Shown here: one piece after another, positions 8,993 through 17,904 of the stretch
Numbering within the stretch: the first letter of the stretch is position 1
How the letters are laid out: the number at the start of each line of letters is the position of its first letter
Assembly: GCA_963663735.2 (NCBI GenBank)
Contig: CAXXHN010000002.1
Span: 186,001-250,000 of the forward strand
Source: G963663735 sp963663735
GTDB lineage: Bacteria; Acidobacteriota; UBA6911; RPQK01; JAPXNP01
Length of the DNA: 64,000 nt
Direction: 5' to 3'
Notes under the pieces: generated by a model
Database searches by the model: none
The model's input: only the letters and a program-made list of their open reading frames with translations
What the model was told of the DNA's origin: nothing
Position numbers and translations under genes: made by a program

Positions 8993-10073
8993 AACCTTGC
9001 TCAAGTATTGATTTTAGACTTTTTTTCGATCCAATTATTGTTACATCCGTTCCGGTATCTACCAGTTGGTAGAGCGTATCCATTTCCTGATCCAGCATTG
9101 AGATGCATCCATCGGTGAGGACATTATTGCCGCCGCCATGAATTTCTATTATCCCTCCTATCCCCGCTCCAGAAGGAACCAGTCCTTCCTTCTGGTTCCG
9201 GGCATAAGCCTGCCTGTCATCGGAGTTGGGATAGTCAATCAGGAGAGCTTTGTAATACAGTGAGTTGGGATTTTTCTTCACTATTTTATACCTGCCCTCA
9301 GGCGTGGCGTAATCACCGGAGAATTTTTTATCGTGGAGACCGTTTCTGCCGACTGAGACAGTACAGGTCATAACAGCATGGCCATTCCTGTACAGGGTAA
9401 GAGTCCGATCAATTTTGGATACTACGATAGCCAGGGAGTTCCTTTTCCGGGAAAGAAGAATAGTTTCTTCAGCCGCCGTGTTCCATTCTTTAAGAAGTGC
9501 GGGGTTGTTGTAGTGTTCAAGGCCGGACATTAGAAAGTCAGCGCTGTCGTTAACATAGATCTCGGCTCGGGAAAGCTTATTGTCCGCCTCCTTGTACTCC
9601 CCTTTTTCAAGCAAGGATTCGCCTTCAATAACCAGAAGGTCTGCTTTGGCCAGGATAGAACGGGAATATTTCCCATCCCGGATCAGGAGGCCGACCCTCC
9701 GGATATTGTTCATCCTGTCCCTGAGGATACGCACCCTGTTTTTTCCTGATCGGTCCGCCTCTCTCATGAAGATCTCGGTTCGCTTGAGAAGGATGTCTCC
9801 CTTTTTCAGGAGCAAACGGAAATCAGCGGTAGTTCTATCGTAATTCCGGAACCAGGCGAACCGCGCCTTACTCTCAAAAAAACCGGTTTTCGCTTCCTTC
9901 GATGAATTTTCGTAATCCTTAAATTCTTCGGGAAAATAGACCGGAACCCCGGCCTTCCGGAGGTCTGAAAACTGTATTTCCGCTTTCCCGACCTCCGGGG
10001 GTACCGGGGGTGTATGGCATGCTGTTGCTGCCAGGAGAGCTATCAGGCAATAGCTGAGGGCCCTCAATCTCAT
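8982..10073 (-). CDS. L,D-transpeptidase lipoprotein (YkuD domain)
   Basis: 363 residues with a lipoprotein-type signal (LLAATAC, Cys19). Residues ~60-200 are charged and helical (many Arg/Lys/Glu) and probably act as a spacer or protein-interaction region. The YkuD domain occupies the C-terminal third, from SLAIVVSKIDRTLTLYRNG to the end, with EIHGGG and TDGCISM supplying the catalytic histidine and cysteine (near residue 321). It differs from its downstream partner in having DGC instead of HGC, a common variant. It starts two bases after the stop of the coiled-coil lipoprotein, so the genes form one operon. Confidence 0.9.
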   Translation of the reverse strand: MRLRALSYCLIALLAATACHTPPVPPEVGKAEIQFSDLRKAGVPVYFPEEFKDYENSSKEAKTGFFESKARFAWFRNYDRTTADFRLLLKKGDILLKRTEIFMREADRSGKNRVRILRDRMNNIRRVGLLIRDGKYSRSILAKADLLVIEGESLLEKGEYKEADNKLSRAEIYVNDSADFLMSGLEHYNNPALLKEWNTAAEETILLSRKRNSLAIVVSKIDRTLTLYRNGHAVMTCTVSVGRNGLHDKKFSGDYATPEGRYKIVKKNPNSLYYKALLIDYPNSDDRQAYARNQKEGLVPSGAGIGGIIEIHGGGNNVLTDGCISMLDQEMDTLYQLVDTGTDVTIIGSKKSLKSILEQGYEH

Positions 10074-10075
10074 AT

Positions 10076-10663
10076 TTATCTCTTCACTTTTTCTATTGCG
10101 AGTTTAATCTCGTCTGATATGGCAGCCGCCTTCTCAGTGATGATTCTGGCAGAATCAGCAGCTTCCAGGTAGGCTTCATTTTCCATTTTGCTCAAGGTTT
10201 CCGGAATCATTTCTTCCAGTCCCTGCAGATCAGCAGAAAATGCAGCGATATCAGCCCTTGTTCCCTTGCCTTTTGGGGCGCTTTGCAGAAGTGTCTTGGC
10301 TTCCTCAATTGCCGCTTTTGCCTCTTCGACGGCAGCAGCAGCCACGTTTTTAGCAGCTTCCTTTTTGGCGGGGATGGATGCCTTGAGTTCTTCAGCCTTT
10401 GTTGTTACAACGGCCAGCATCTCCTTGGTATCTCCATAACTTTTAAAGAAATTCTTGCTTTTTGCTTCGACCAGGTCCTCAGCAGTGGTCATCTCTGCCT
10501 GGAGTGCTTCCAGTTCCGGCTTGGCATAGATGTCCGCGCCTTCGCTTATGGCATTTTCAATTGCGGTTTTTGCTGCGCTCATTTCCATTTCAGGCTTGGA
10601 GCAGCCAGCAAGAAAGATAATAAACAGTATTCCCAGCCCAAAAAATTTAATCAAATTTTTCAT
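10076..10663 (-). CDS. Coiled-coil lipoprotein, first gene of the L,D-transpeptidase operon
   Basis: 195 residues with a textbook lipoprotein signal (IFLAGC, Cys21). The mature part is almost wholly helical and rich in Ala, Glu and Lys, with heptad-like spacing and a run AAAAVEEAKAAIEEAK, so it is probably an extended coiled coil in the periplasm. It resembles the DUF4398-type lipoproteins that accompany cell-wall enzymes. GGAGGA precedes the ATG. It leads a four-gene operon with two L,D-transpeptidases, so a role as envelope tether or scaffold for wall crosslinking is a reasonable inference. Confidence 0.8.
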   Translation of the reverse strand: MKNLIKFFGLGILFIIFLAGCSKPEMEMSAAKTAIENAISEGADIYAKPELEALQAEMTTAEDLVEAKSKNFFKSYGDTKEMLAVVTTKAEELKASIPAKKEAAKNVAAAAVEEAKAAIEEAKTLLQSAPKGKGTRADIAAFSADLQGLEEMIPETLSKMENEAYLEAADSARIITEKAAAISDEIKLAIEKVKR

Positions 10664-11365
10664 TTTTTCCTCCGATGAGATTGTTACACCAAAATTTAGA
10701 ATGAACCTGTTGAAACATTGCTACATGAGACCTCCTCTGAGGGAGATGAACATTTTGGGGAAACCCTGCAAATTTCCACAATAATTTGACAGAGTTGGAG
10801 AGGAGGAGGGAATCAAATCCCTTTTAGTAAGCCGCGCCTTTCTAATGAAATCTCGTATCTGAAATTTCTATTTGGCGGATAGTATATTCGTGATGAAAGT
10901 TTAATGTCAATGGATTAGGAATGTATAATGTAAATATTTTTAACTATATTACTTTCTGATAGTTACAGGGAATTTGCTCTTGCCTCAATGCCGCTTTTGA
11001 ATTATTTTTTTCAAAACTCGTTTTAAAAGCAGGAGGGGCTTCTTAAGTTTGTTCTGGCGCCGGTCAGTTATGACCTTTCAGTGATCTCATTGCAGTTTTA
11101 GAATTGAAAAATGCCATCTGTCAAATATTGGTGATAATAGCCAGTTTTTATTAACTGATGGCCTGTTTTCCCAGGATTTTTAGACCACTCTCATCTTTTT
11201 CACCATGCCGGGAGTGGCAAACCTGGAATCTGATCTACATAGAATGCCCCATCAGGTTTGGACCTCCATATAAGGTTTGGAAATAATTCCAAACTATCCT
11301 TCTGCCATGGCTTATAATGATTGAAAACATTGAGGTTCCTGAATTTAAAATACGAGAGCAAAAAC
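10664..11365. other. Intergenic region between divergent operons
   Basis: About 700 bases without a supportable gene. It is AT-rich and separates the leftward L,D-transpeptidase operon from the rightward multiheme cytochrome, so it should contain the promoters of both. I see no clear repeat, hairpin or RNA gene. Confidence 0.5.
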
Positions 11366-14344
11366 ATGAAACAGCCACACTCTTTGAGAATAATATTCCT
11401 GACATTGTTTCTGTCCCTTTTTTCGACAGGATCTTTGCTCTTAGCTGGTAGTTGGACCCTTAATGGCTGGAATGATCTGGGAATGCACTGCATGGACGCG
11501 GATTATTCAGTTTTTTCGATTCTTCCGCCCTATAACAATATTCACGCCCAGTTGATTGATTCTAACGGCAACCTTGTAAAAAACCCTGCAAGCCAAGGCA
11601 TCACTGTGACTTACGAAGCCATTGCAGACCCTTCAGGATCCATAAACAAAACCTCGGTAGGTAAGACAGGCTTCTGGGATTTTGTGGTTTCGCTGTTCGG
11701 CGCCTCCCTCGCCTCCGACACAGGTTTGACTGGCAACCGCATGCCGGGAATGAATAACCTTCCCCAGGAAATGGTTTTTGACACCCAGCACGATTTTTTT
11801 AAAGCCGAAGGTATCCCCATCACACCTTTCGACGATACTGGGGCGAAGAATTACTACCCTATGATGCGGCTTGTCGCCAGGAATTCTGTTGGCCAGGTGC
11901 TGGCCGTGACTGATATTGTTCTGCCGGTCTCGGATGAAATGGATTGCCGGGCCTGCCATGCATCAGCCTCCAGTTCCGCTGCCCAGCCAGGAGAAGGTTG
12001 GGTATATGATTTGGAGCCGGATCGGGATTACCGGCTGAACATACTTCTCCTTCATGATGAGCGGCGCGGCTCCAGCCTGGCCTACACCAACGCTCTATCC
12101 CAGTCCAATTATAGTGAAAACGGGCTGTTTGACACGGTGATCACTGATGGTAAACCAATCCTGTGCGCAACCTGCCACAGTTCTAACGCCCTTCCTGGAA
12201 CCGGGGTGTCCGGGATACCTCCACTCACTCAGGCACTTCATTCCTATCATGCTGGCGTACAGGATCCGCTGACCTTGCAGACCCTTGACAACTCCGGGAA
12301 CCGGCAGGCGTGTTACCGTTGCCATCCCGGATCAGAAACTCGCTGCCTCCGCGGTGCCATGGGGAGAGCCGTAGCTTCGGATGGCTCGATGGCAATGCAA
12401 TGCCAGGACTGTCATGGTTCGATGATCAAGGTCGGATCGGCAACCAGGGCTGGATGGTTTGACGAGCCAACCTGCCAGAACTGCCATACCGGAACTGCAG
12501 TGAGCAATAATGGTCAGATACGCTTTCTGTCAGCCTTCGACAACTCCGGAAACTTGAGGGTAGCTGTAAACCACACTTTTGCTACCAATACCAATACTCC
12601 TGCAGCGGGATATTCGCTTTATCGATTCTCTGCCGGGCACGGAGGACTGCAGTGTGAATCATGCCACGGTCCGACTCACGCCGAGTACCCGGTTTCTCAT
12701 GAGAATGACAATGTACAGAGCCTCATGCTCCAGGGACATGTGGGAACAATCGCCGAGTGCGCCACCTGTCACGGAAGGAATCCGGAAACAGTCACCGGGG
12801 GGCCTCATGGAATGCATCCCGTAGGCCAATCCTGGGTTGGCAATCACGAAGACGCGGCAGAGGACGGCGGCGGACAGCAGTGTCGCAGTTGCCATGGAAC
12901 AGATTACCGGGGCACTGTTCTTTCCCGCTCCTTCATGAATCGAACTCTTAGCACCGAGTTTGGAACCAAGGCGGTATGGCGGGGATTCCAGGTAGGATGC
13001 TACCTCTGTCATAATGGTCCTAACAGTGAATCAGCAAACTCGAATCGTGCACCAGCAGTTGCAGACCGTTCCGCCCAGACATTGCAAGGCTCATCAGCTG
13101 TCATCCAGCTTTCCGCCACTGACCCAGACGGGGATTCCCTGAGCCTGCGGATCGTAACCCAGCCTTATCACGGGACTGTTTCCCTGAACAACAGGCAGGC
13201 TACATTCTTCCCGGAAACAGGATTCTCTGGACAGGATACCTTTACCTATGCCGCCTGGGATGGCTCAACCGATTCAAACCTGGCTTCAGTTTCCTTGCAG
13301 GTGACACCCATTCAGGATGTAAATACCCCTCCTTCGGCAAATGCCGGGGGAGACGTAACGGTGTTTTCTTCTGAAATGGTGAATCTTAGCGGATCGGGAT
13401 CTGATCCGGATGGAGATACTCTTTCATTTTCCTGGTCCCAGCTTTCGGGGCCGGCTGTTGATCTTGCTGATCCAGGTAATGGGAACGCATCCTTCACTGC
13501 ACCCGTGGTAGAAACAGAAACAACACTGGCCTTTCGGCTGGAGGTGACGGACGGGAACGGCGGAGTAGCCACAGATGATGTCATCGTAACTGTCAAGCCC
13601 AAAATAAGTTCCGGATCGGCATTCTATTTTCCACAGATAGCCTCGGGATCAGGGGGTGGGCTGACTATTTCAACCCGGTTCATTTTTCTGAACACAGGGG
13701 ATAATGCGACTATTACTATCGAGTTTTGTGACTCATTGGGTTCCCCGATGACGATTGTCCTCAAGGGGCAGGCTGTCCCTCAATCGGTCTATCAGTTCAA
13801 TATTGCTAAAGGGGCAGCCCTGGATTTGCAGACAGGGCAGGAAGAATCTTTTAAAGTTGGTTATGCCAAAATCACAACTGGAAGTGGAGTAGGTGGAAAT
13901 GCCGTATATTTGGTGGCAGATGAACCGAGCGGCATCATTACAGCAGAAGCTGGAATACCATCGTCTGATCCACTAGAGAATTTCACTTTTTTCGCTGATT
14001 CATTAAATACCGCCAACACTGGCTTGGTAATTGTGAATCCTCCGGCAGACGGTATCTCAGGAGGTACGGCTTCCGTGACCCTGAGGTTATACGACAAAGG
14101 CTTTAATTTGATTAATACCCGTTTGGTGACTTTGCAGGCAGGCGAACACGTATCAAAATACTTCAATGAAATCTTCCAGGATGTCTCAGCCGCAATTGAG
14201 ATGGAGGGAGTTATCACCGGAGAATCGGATCGCCCGGTAGCCGTTGTTGTCATCCGGCAGAACGATGATCCAAGCCAGGACTTTCCGGACTATGTTTCCA
14301 CCTTGACCATTTTCCCGGTAATTCCCGGCCGGGCCGATCAGTAG
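11366..14344 (+). CDS. Exported nine-heme cytochrome c with Ig-like domains
   Basis: 992 residues from the ATG at 11366, which leads directly into a signal peptide (LRIIFLTLFLSLFSTGSLLLAG); 15 codons of open frame upstream have no such support. Nine CXXCH heme-binding motifs lie between residues ~190 and ~550 (CRACH, CATCH, CYRCH, CQDCH, CQNCH, CESCH, CATCH, CRSCH, CYLCH). Residues ~555-650 form a cadherin-like or Big-type Ig domain (ATDPDGDSLS, GFSGQDTFTYAAWDG), ~655-745 a PKD/REJ-like domain (ANAGGDVTVFSSEMVNLSGS), and ~750-992 a beta-rich module also found at the end of the LRR protein at 49270-52482. It is likely extracellular or periplasmic and may carry electrons to an outside acceptor. 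No porin or partner cytochrome is adjacent. Confidence 0.88.
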   Translation: MKQPHSLRIIFLTLFLSLFSTGSLLLAGSWTLNGWNDLGMHCMDADYSVFSILPPYNNIHAQLIDSNGNLVKNPASQGITVTYEAIADPSGSINKTSVGKTGFWDFVVSLFGASLASDTGLTGNRMPGMNNLPQEMVFDTQHDFFKAEGIPITPFDDTGAKNYYPMMRLVARNSVGQVLAVTDIVLPVSDEMDCRACHASASSSAAQPGEGWVYDLEPDRDYRLNILLLHDERRGSSLAYTNALSQSNYSENGLFDTVITDGKPILCATCHSSNALPGTGVSGIPPLTQALHSYHAGVQDPLTLQTLDNSGNRQACYRCHPGSETRCLRGAMGRAVASDGSMAMQCQDCHGSMIKVGSATRAGWFDEPTCQNCHTGTAVSNNGQIRFLSAFDNSGNLRVAVNHTFATNTNTPAAGYSLYRFSAGHGGLQCESCHGPTHAEYPVSHENDNVQSLMLQGHVGTIAECATCHGRNPETVTGGPHGMHPVGQSWVGNHEDAAEDGGGQQCRSCHGTDYRGTVLSRSFMNRTLSTEFGTKAVWRGFQVGCYLCHNGPNSESANSNRAPAVADRSAQTLQGSSAVIQLSATDPDGDSLSLRIVTQPYHGTVSLNNRQATFFPETGFSGQDTFTYAAWDGSTDSNLASVSLQVTPIQDVNTPPSANAGGDVTVFSSEMVNLSGSGSDPDGDTLSFSWSQLSGPAVDLADPGNGNASFTAPVVETETTLAFRLEVTDGNGGVATDDVIVTVKPKISSGSAFYFPQIASGSGGGLTISTRFIFLNTGDNATITIEFCDSLGSPMTIVLKGQAVPQSVYQFNIAKGAALDLQTGQEESFKVGYAKITTGSGVGGNAVYLVADEPSGIITAEAGIPSSDPLENFTFFADSLNTANTGLVIVNPPADGISGGTASVTLRLYDKGFNLINTRLVTLQAGEHVSKYFNEIFQDVSAAIEMEGVITGESDRPVAVVVIRQNDDPSQDFPDYVSTLTIFPVIPGRADQ

Positions 14345-14742
14345 AATAACGCTGTTTTTCATTTTCCAGGATTCATCAGAATTTGAGGCAAGGCCATTCA
14401 TTTGCAGACCTTTATGATCCTGGTTCCCAGCCGGAGTGGGAGTCGGAACTGGTACCGGGATCGATTTCTTCACTGAAAATAATCTACCGGTCAGGATCAA
14501 AACAACAAGATTTAATTCCTTAACCGAAACGGTTTACTGCTGATCCCCGCCAAGCTTTTATCTGTTGATAATCCAGAAAATTTTATTTCATATGCTGACT
14601 TTTTTTATCTGGTGATGCACACTTATTATTCTGAATACCAGATAGCGCTGCTGCGCCGAGTTTACATTTTTGGAAATATTTGACCAAGATTTTGCTCTCT
14701 GCCTGGAGTTTTTCCACCAGGATATGTGACTGGAGTGGAACG
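14345..14742. other. Intergenic region, nothing recognised
   Basis: About 400 bases between two rightward genes. No open frame with coding character, no obvious hairpin terminator and no repeat was seen. It presumably contains the promoter of the M14 peptidase gene. Confidence 0.45.
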
Positions 14743-17370
14743 ATGAAAAAGCTCATTTCTATTCTTATTTTTTTGGTCCTGACTACACCTATTTTTCCCC
14801 AGGAGTATGAATGGTGGAAAAATGGAACTTACGATCCGGCGATACCTACCCCTGAATCAGTGCTGGGTTATGAGATCGGGACTTACCTGACTGATCACCT
14901 GCAAATGGTTGATTATATCCACCGGCTTGAGAAGGCTTCTGATCGTGTCCGACTGATCAAATATGGACAGTCCGTTGAAAAGCGCGACATGTACCTGCTG
15001 GTAATCGCTTCGCCTTCTAATTTGGGCCGTATAGAAGAAATAAGGGAGTCAATCCAGCGCCTGGCCGATCCCAGGGTTACCAATGCCAGCGAGGCCGAAC
15101 AGATCATCCAGTCAACACCCCCCATCGCCTGGCTAAACTATGGTACTGACGGCGGGGAGACTGCGGCATTCGAAACTGCAATCCAGATGGCATATCAGCT
15201 TACAGCGGGAACTGATGAATTTACCCGGAAAGTCCTTGACAGCCTGGTTGTAATCATGAATCCCGTTGCCTGTCCTGACAGCCATCAGATATTTGTGGCC
15301 TGGATGAAAGGGGCGACAATCGGTCCCCAGGGGACAGCCGATCCATTTGCCATGGAGCACAATGTCCCATGGCATATCAGCTCTGACGGGAACCATTACC
15401 TGATAGATTTTAACCGGGATGCTTTTGCCCTGACCCAGGTGGAAACCCAGGCAGTGGCCAGGGTGCTGCATCACTGGAAACCGCAGGTCTGGGTCGATAA
15501 TCATGGTGAACCTGAGGAGTATTACTTTGCTCCGTTTTGTACGCCCATGAACCGGAATTACCCGGATGAGCTGCGCACCTGGGCAACCGAACTCGGCAAA
15601 AAATGCGCCCGGAATTTTGACAGTATGGGATGGTCCTATGCCCGGGATGAAACATATGACCTGTTCTATCCCGGTTATTGGGATTCCTACCCGGCTTTCA
15701 ATGGAGCTGTTTCCGCTACCTTTGAAACCAATGGCGGAGGATCAAAGCACCTCTCCTGGGAAAAGCCGGATGGGAGCATCTCCACCCTGCGGCTGGCCGT
15801 ACACGGTCACTTCATGACCAACATGGCCAGCCTGGAACTCCTGGTGGAAAACCGCCAGGATATCCTCAGGTATTTTCGTCATTTTTATGAAAGCGGAATG
15901 GAGGAAGTTATTAAAGAGAGGGTAAAAGGTTATGTCCTTTTCCCGAACCCGGACCAGAAAAGACTGTTGGACCTGGTTGCGTTGCTGAAAAGACATGAAA
16001 TCGAAGTCTACGAAGTCAGCCGGGATATTACGGGGGCAAAAGGACGGAAGCTGATGGGAGAAACCGTGGAACCCCTTGAGATACCGGCAGGCAGCTTCCT
16101 GGTGCCCCTTAAACAACCGGAAAAACGTCTTGCCAAAGCCCTTTTCGAACCTACTCCTGAAATTGAGGCCCAGTTTCTCGAAGAAGTGGAGAAGTTACGG
16201 AAAATGAATCGCAGTCTGGGTGAGCAGGTACCGAAAGAACGGCTGGGTTTTTATGATGTAACCGCCTGGTCTCTTCCCCTCATTTTCGGGCTGGACGCTG
16301 CTGAGATTGAGACAGATATAACCTCTGATGGTTTGAGGCGGATTGAAGAGGCTCCAGCCTCCCAGGGCCGGGTAGACCAAAAGGCTCAGTACGCCTATCT
16401 CTTTTCCGGTCAATCAGGCGCGGCTGGGGCATTGGCAGGACAACTCCTGCAGGAAGGATTTAATGTCGGAGTCTCAACCCGGGCTTTCCAGAATGCCGGG
16501 AGATCCTTTCAGCCTGGAGATTTCATCGTCAGAGTAGAACGGAACCAGGAGACATTGCACCAGCGGATTTCCGAGCTGGCAGGGGAAACAGGCGCGGAAG
16601 TCTGGGCGACCGACAGTTCCGGCAGCGCGCAGGGAATTTCCCTGGGATCCCGCAGGATTATTGACTTGAAGGAGCCGAAGATAATGGTGTTGGCCGGTGA
16701 TCCCACCATGGCCGTGGCATTCGGGTCGGTTTACAGCGTTCTGGAACAGCGGTTCGGATTAAAGTTCACGGCTGTCAGGGTCGATTATTTTGATGAGGTG
16801 GACCTGTCACGTTACAACGTAATTATCCTGCCGGATGGTTCAGCCGCAGGCTACGAGAGATACCTGGGAAATGCCGGAAGTAGAAAATTGCTCCAGTGGA
16901 TCCAAAACGGAGGAGTTGCCATAGGGATCAGGGAAGGAGCCCGCTACTTCACCCTGGGCGAAGACAGCCTGGTTGATGCCAGTTTTACTTCCAGCTTCAG
17001 GGATTCAGAAGAAGGCCAGGAGCAGCCGATTGAGATGCACTCCGGTTCAATTTTCAAGGCGGATATTAATAGTGACTATTTTCTCGGTTATGGATATTCA
17101 GGTCAGATTCCAGTGCAGTTCAGGGGCAGCCGTTTAATGAATCCTACCAGGAACGGCGTTAACGTGGTTTCCTTTCCGGCCGACTCCCATCTGGGCGGAC
17201 ACAAATGGGAATACACCGAGAAGATCCTGGAGGGCAAAACTTACCTTGCTGACATACCCGTAGGGCAGGGCCGCGTGCTGCTTTTTGCTGAAGACCCCAC
17301 CTTCAGGGCCTATTGGCAAGGACTGGATAAGCTCTTCATCAATGGAGTCCTGCTGGGACCGTCGTTTTGA
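14743..17370 (+). CDS. Secreted M14-family zinc carboxypeptidase with C-terminal amidotransferase-like domain
   Basis: 875 residues from the ATG at 14743 (GGAGTGG upstream, then a signal peptide ending near PIFPQ). Residues ~40-370 are an M14 domain: the motif that is normally HXXE reads D136-G-G-E139, the arginine motif is NRD (Arg225), the third zinc ligand is His254 in VDNHGEP, and the catalytic glutamate is Glu328 in ATFETNGGG. Thus the first zinc-binding histidine is replaced by aspartate. Residues ~560-735 contain a Rossmann-like, glutamine-amidotransferase-like domain (KIMVLAGDPTMAV, NVIILPDGSAAGY), common in large secreted M14 proteins. It probably trims or cleaves peptides outside the cytoplasm; activity with the altered ligand is unproven. 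Confidence 0.88.
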   Translation: MKKLISILIFLVLTTPIFPQEYEWWKNGTYDPAIPTPESVLGYEIGTYLTDHLQMVDYIHRLEKASDRVRLIKYGQSVEKRDMYLLVIASPSNLGRIEEIRESIQRLADPRVTNASEAEQIIQSTPPIAWLNYGTDGGETAAFETAIQMAYQLTAGTDEFTRKVLDSLVVIMNPVACPDSHQIFVAWMKGATIGPQGTADPFAMEHNVPWHISSDGNHYLIDFNRDAFALTQVETQAVARVLHHWKPQVWVDNHGEPEEYYFAPFCTPMNRNYPDELRTWATELGKKCARNFDSMGWSYARDETYDLFYPGYWDSYPAFNGAVSATFETNGGGSKHLSWEKPDGSISTLRLAVHGHFMTNMASLELLVENRQDILRYFRHFYESGMEEVIKERVKGYVLFPNPDQKRLLDLVALLKRHEIEVYEVSRDITGAKGRKLMGETVEPLEIPAGSFLVPLKQPEKRLAKALFEPTPEIEAQFLEEVEKLRKMNRSLGEQVPKERLGFYDVTAWSLPLIFGLDAAEIETDITSDGLRRIEEAPASQGRVDQKAQYAYLFSGQSGAAGALAGQLLQEGFNVGVSTRAFQNAGRSFQPGDFIVRVERNQETLHQRISELAGETGAEVWATDSSGSAQGISLGSRRIIDLKEPKIMVLAGDPTMAVAFGSVYSVLEQRFGLKFTAVRVDYFDEVDLSRYNVIILPDGSAAGYERYLGNAGSRKLLQWIQNGGVAIGIREGARYFTLGEDSLVDASFTSSFRDSEEGQEQPIEMHSGSIFKADINSDYFLGYGYSGQIPVQFRGSRLMNPTRNGVNVVSFPADSHLGGHKWEYTEKILEGKTYLADIPVGQGRVLLFAEDPTFRAYWQGLDKLFINGVLLGPSF

Positions 17371-17527
17371 GGGGGAGGATTATCTCAGTGGATTTTGCGG
17401 TTATTTGCGTAGTCGGAAGCATCCTTGCTTTCCGGTCCCGCAGGGACTGTTCGCGTGTAGAGAATTGGTTGCCTCTGACCCTGTCTTTGGTATATAGCCT
17501 TCGGGTTTCGGATTTGAGATTTGGAAT

Positions 17528-17546
17528 TTCCCGCCTTCGGCGGGAA
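17528..17546 (-). terminator. Short hairpin just downstream of tRNA-Arg
   Basis: A perfect 8-bp stem TTCCCGCC/GGCGGGAA with a three-base loop starts two bases beyond the tRNA 3' end on the minus strand. No T-run follows (AAATTCC), so it may be a weak terminator, a processing signal or a copy of a short palindromic repeat. Confidence 0.4.
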
Positions 17547-17547
17547 G

Positions 17548-17624
17548 TGGTACGCTCGACAGGATTTGAACCTGTGACCTATGGTTTCGTAGACCATCGC
17601 TCTATCCAGCTGAGCTACGAGCGC
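17548..17624 (-). tRNA. tRNA-Arg (anticodon ACG)
   Basis: 77 bases fold as a standard cloverleaf: acceptor stem GCGCTCG with CGAGCGT (first pair G-U), D arm with AGCTCAGCTGGATAGAGC, anticodon stem ATGGT/ACCAT around the loop CTACGAA giving anticodon ACG, and T arm with GGTTCAAATCC. The 3' CCA is encoded. ACG is read as ICG after deamination and decodes CGU/CGC/CGA. A spurious protein frame covers it on the plus strand. Confidence 0.96.
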
Positions 17625-17904
17625 ATAATGAAATTTCAGATAGGGATTATAGCACGAACTTGGTTTTTGTGAAGGGTAATAACTCCAGATTTTTCAGGAT
17701 GCGGATACCCGGGCCCGGAGAAGATAAAACCTCGTCAGGTTTTTATCTGCCGCATTTTTTTCAGGTTTATAGCCCGGTCCTGCCTCTTTCTGCTCCTCGA
17801 ATTGAACTCTGCCTTGATTATCCAGTTTTTGTTAACAAAAACGATTGATCTGAATATGAAACCTCATAAATTGGTATTATTGTGTCAGCTTTGGAGGCAG
17901 AAAA

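Noticed and set aside
17367..17672. 101-codon frame with TGFEPVT
   Set aside because: This is a translation of the tRNA-Arg gene on the opposite strand, a typical false frame.
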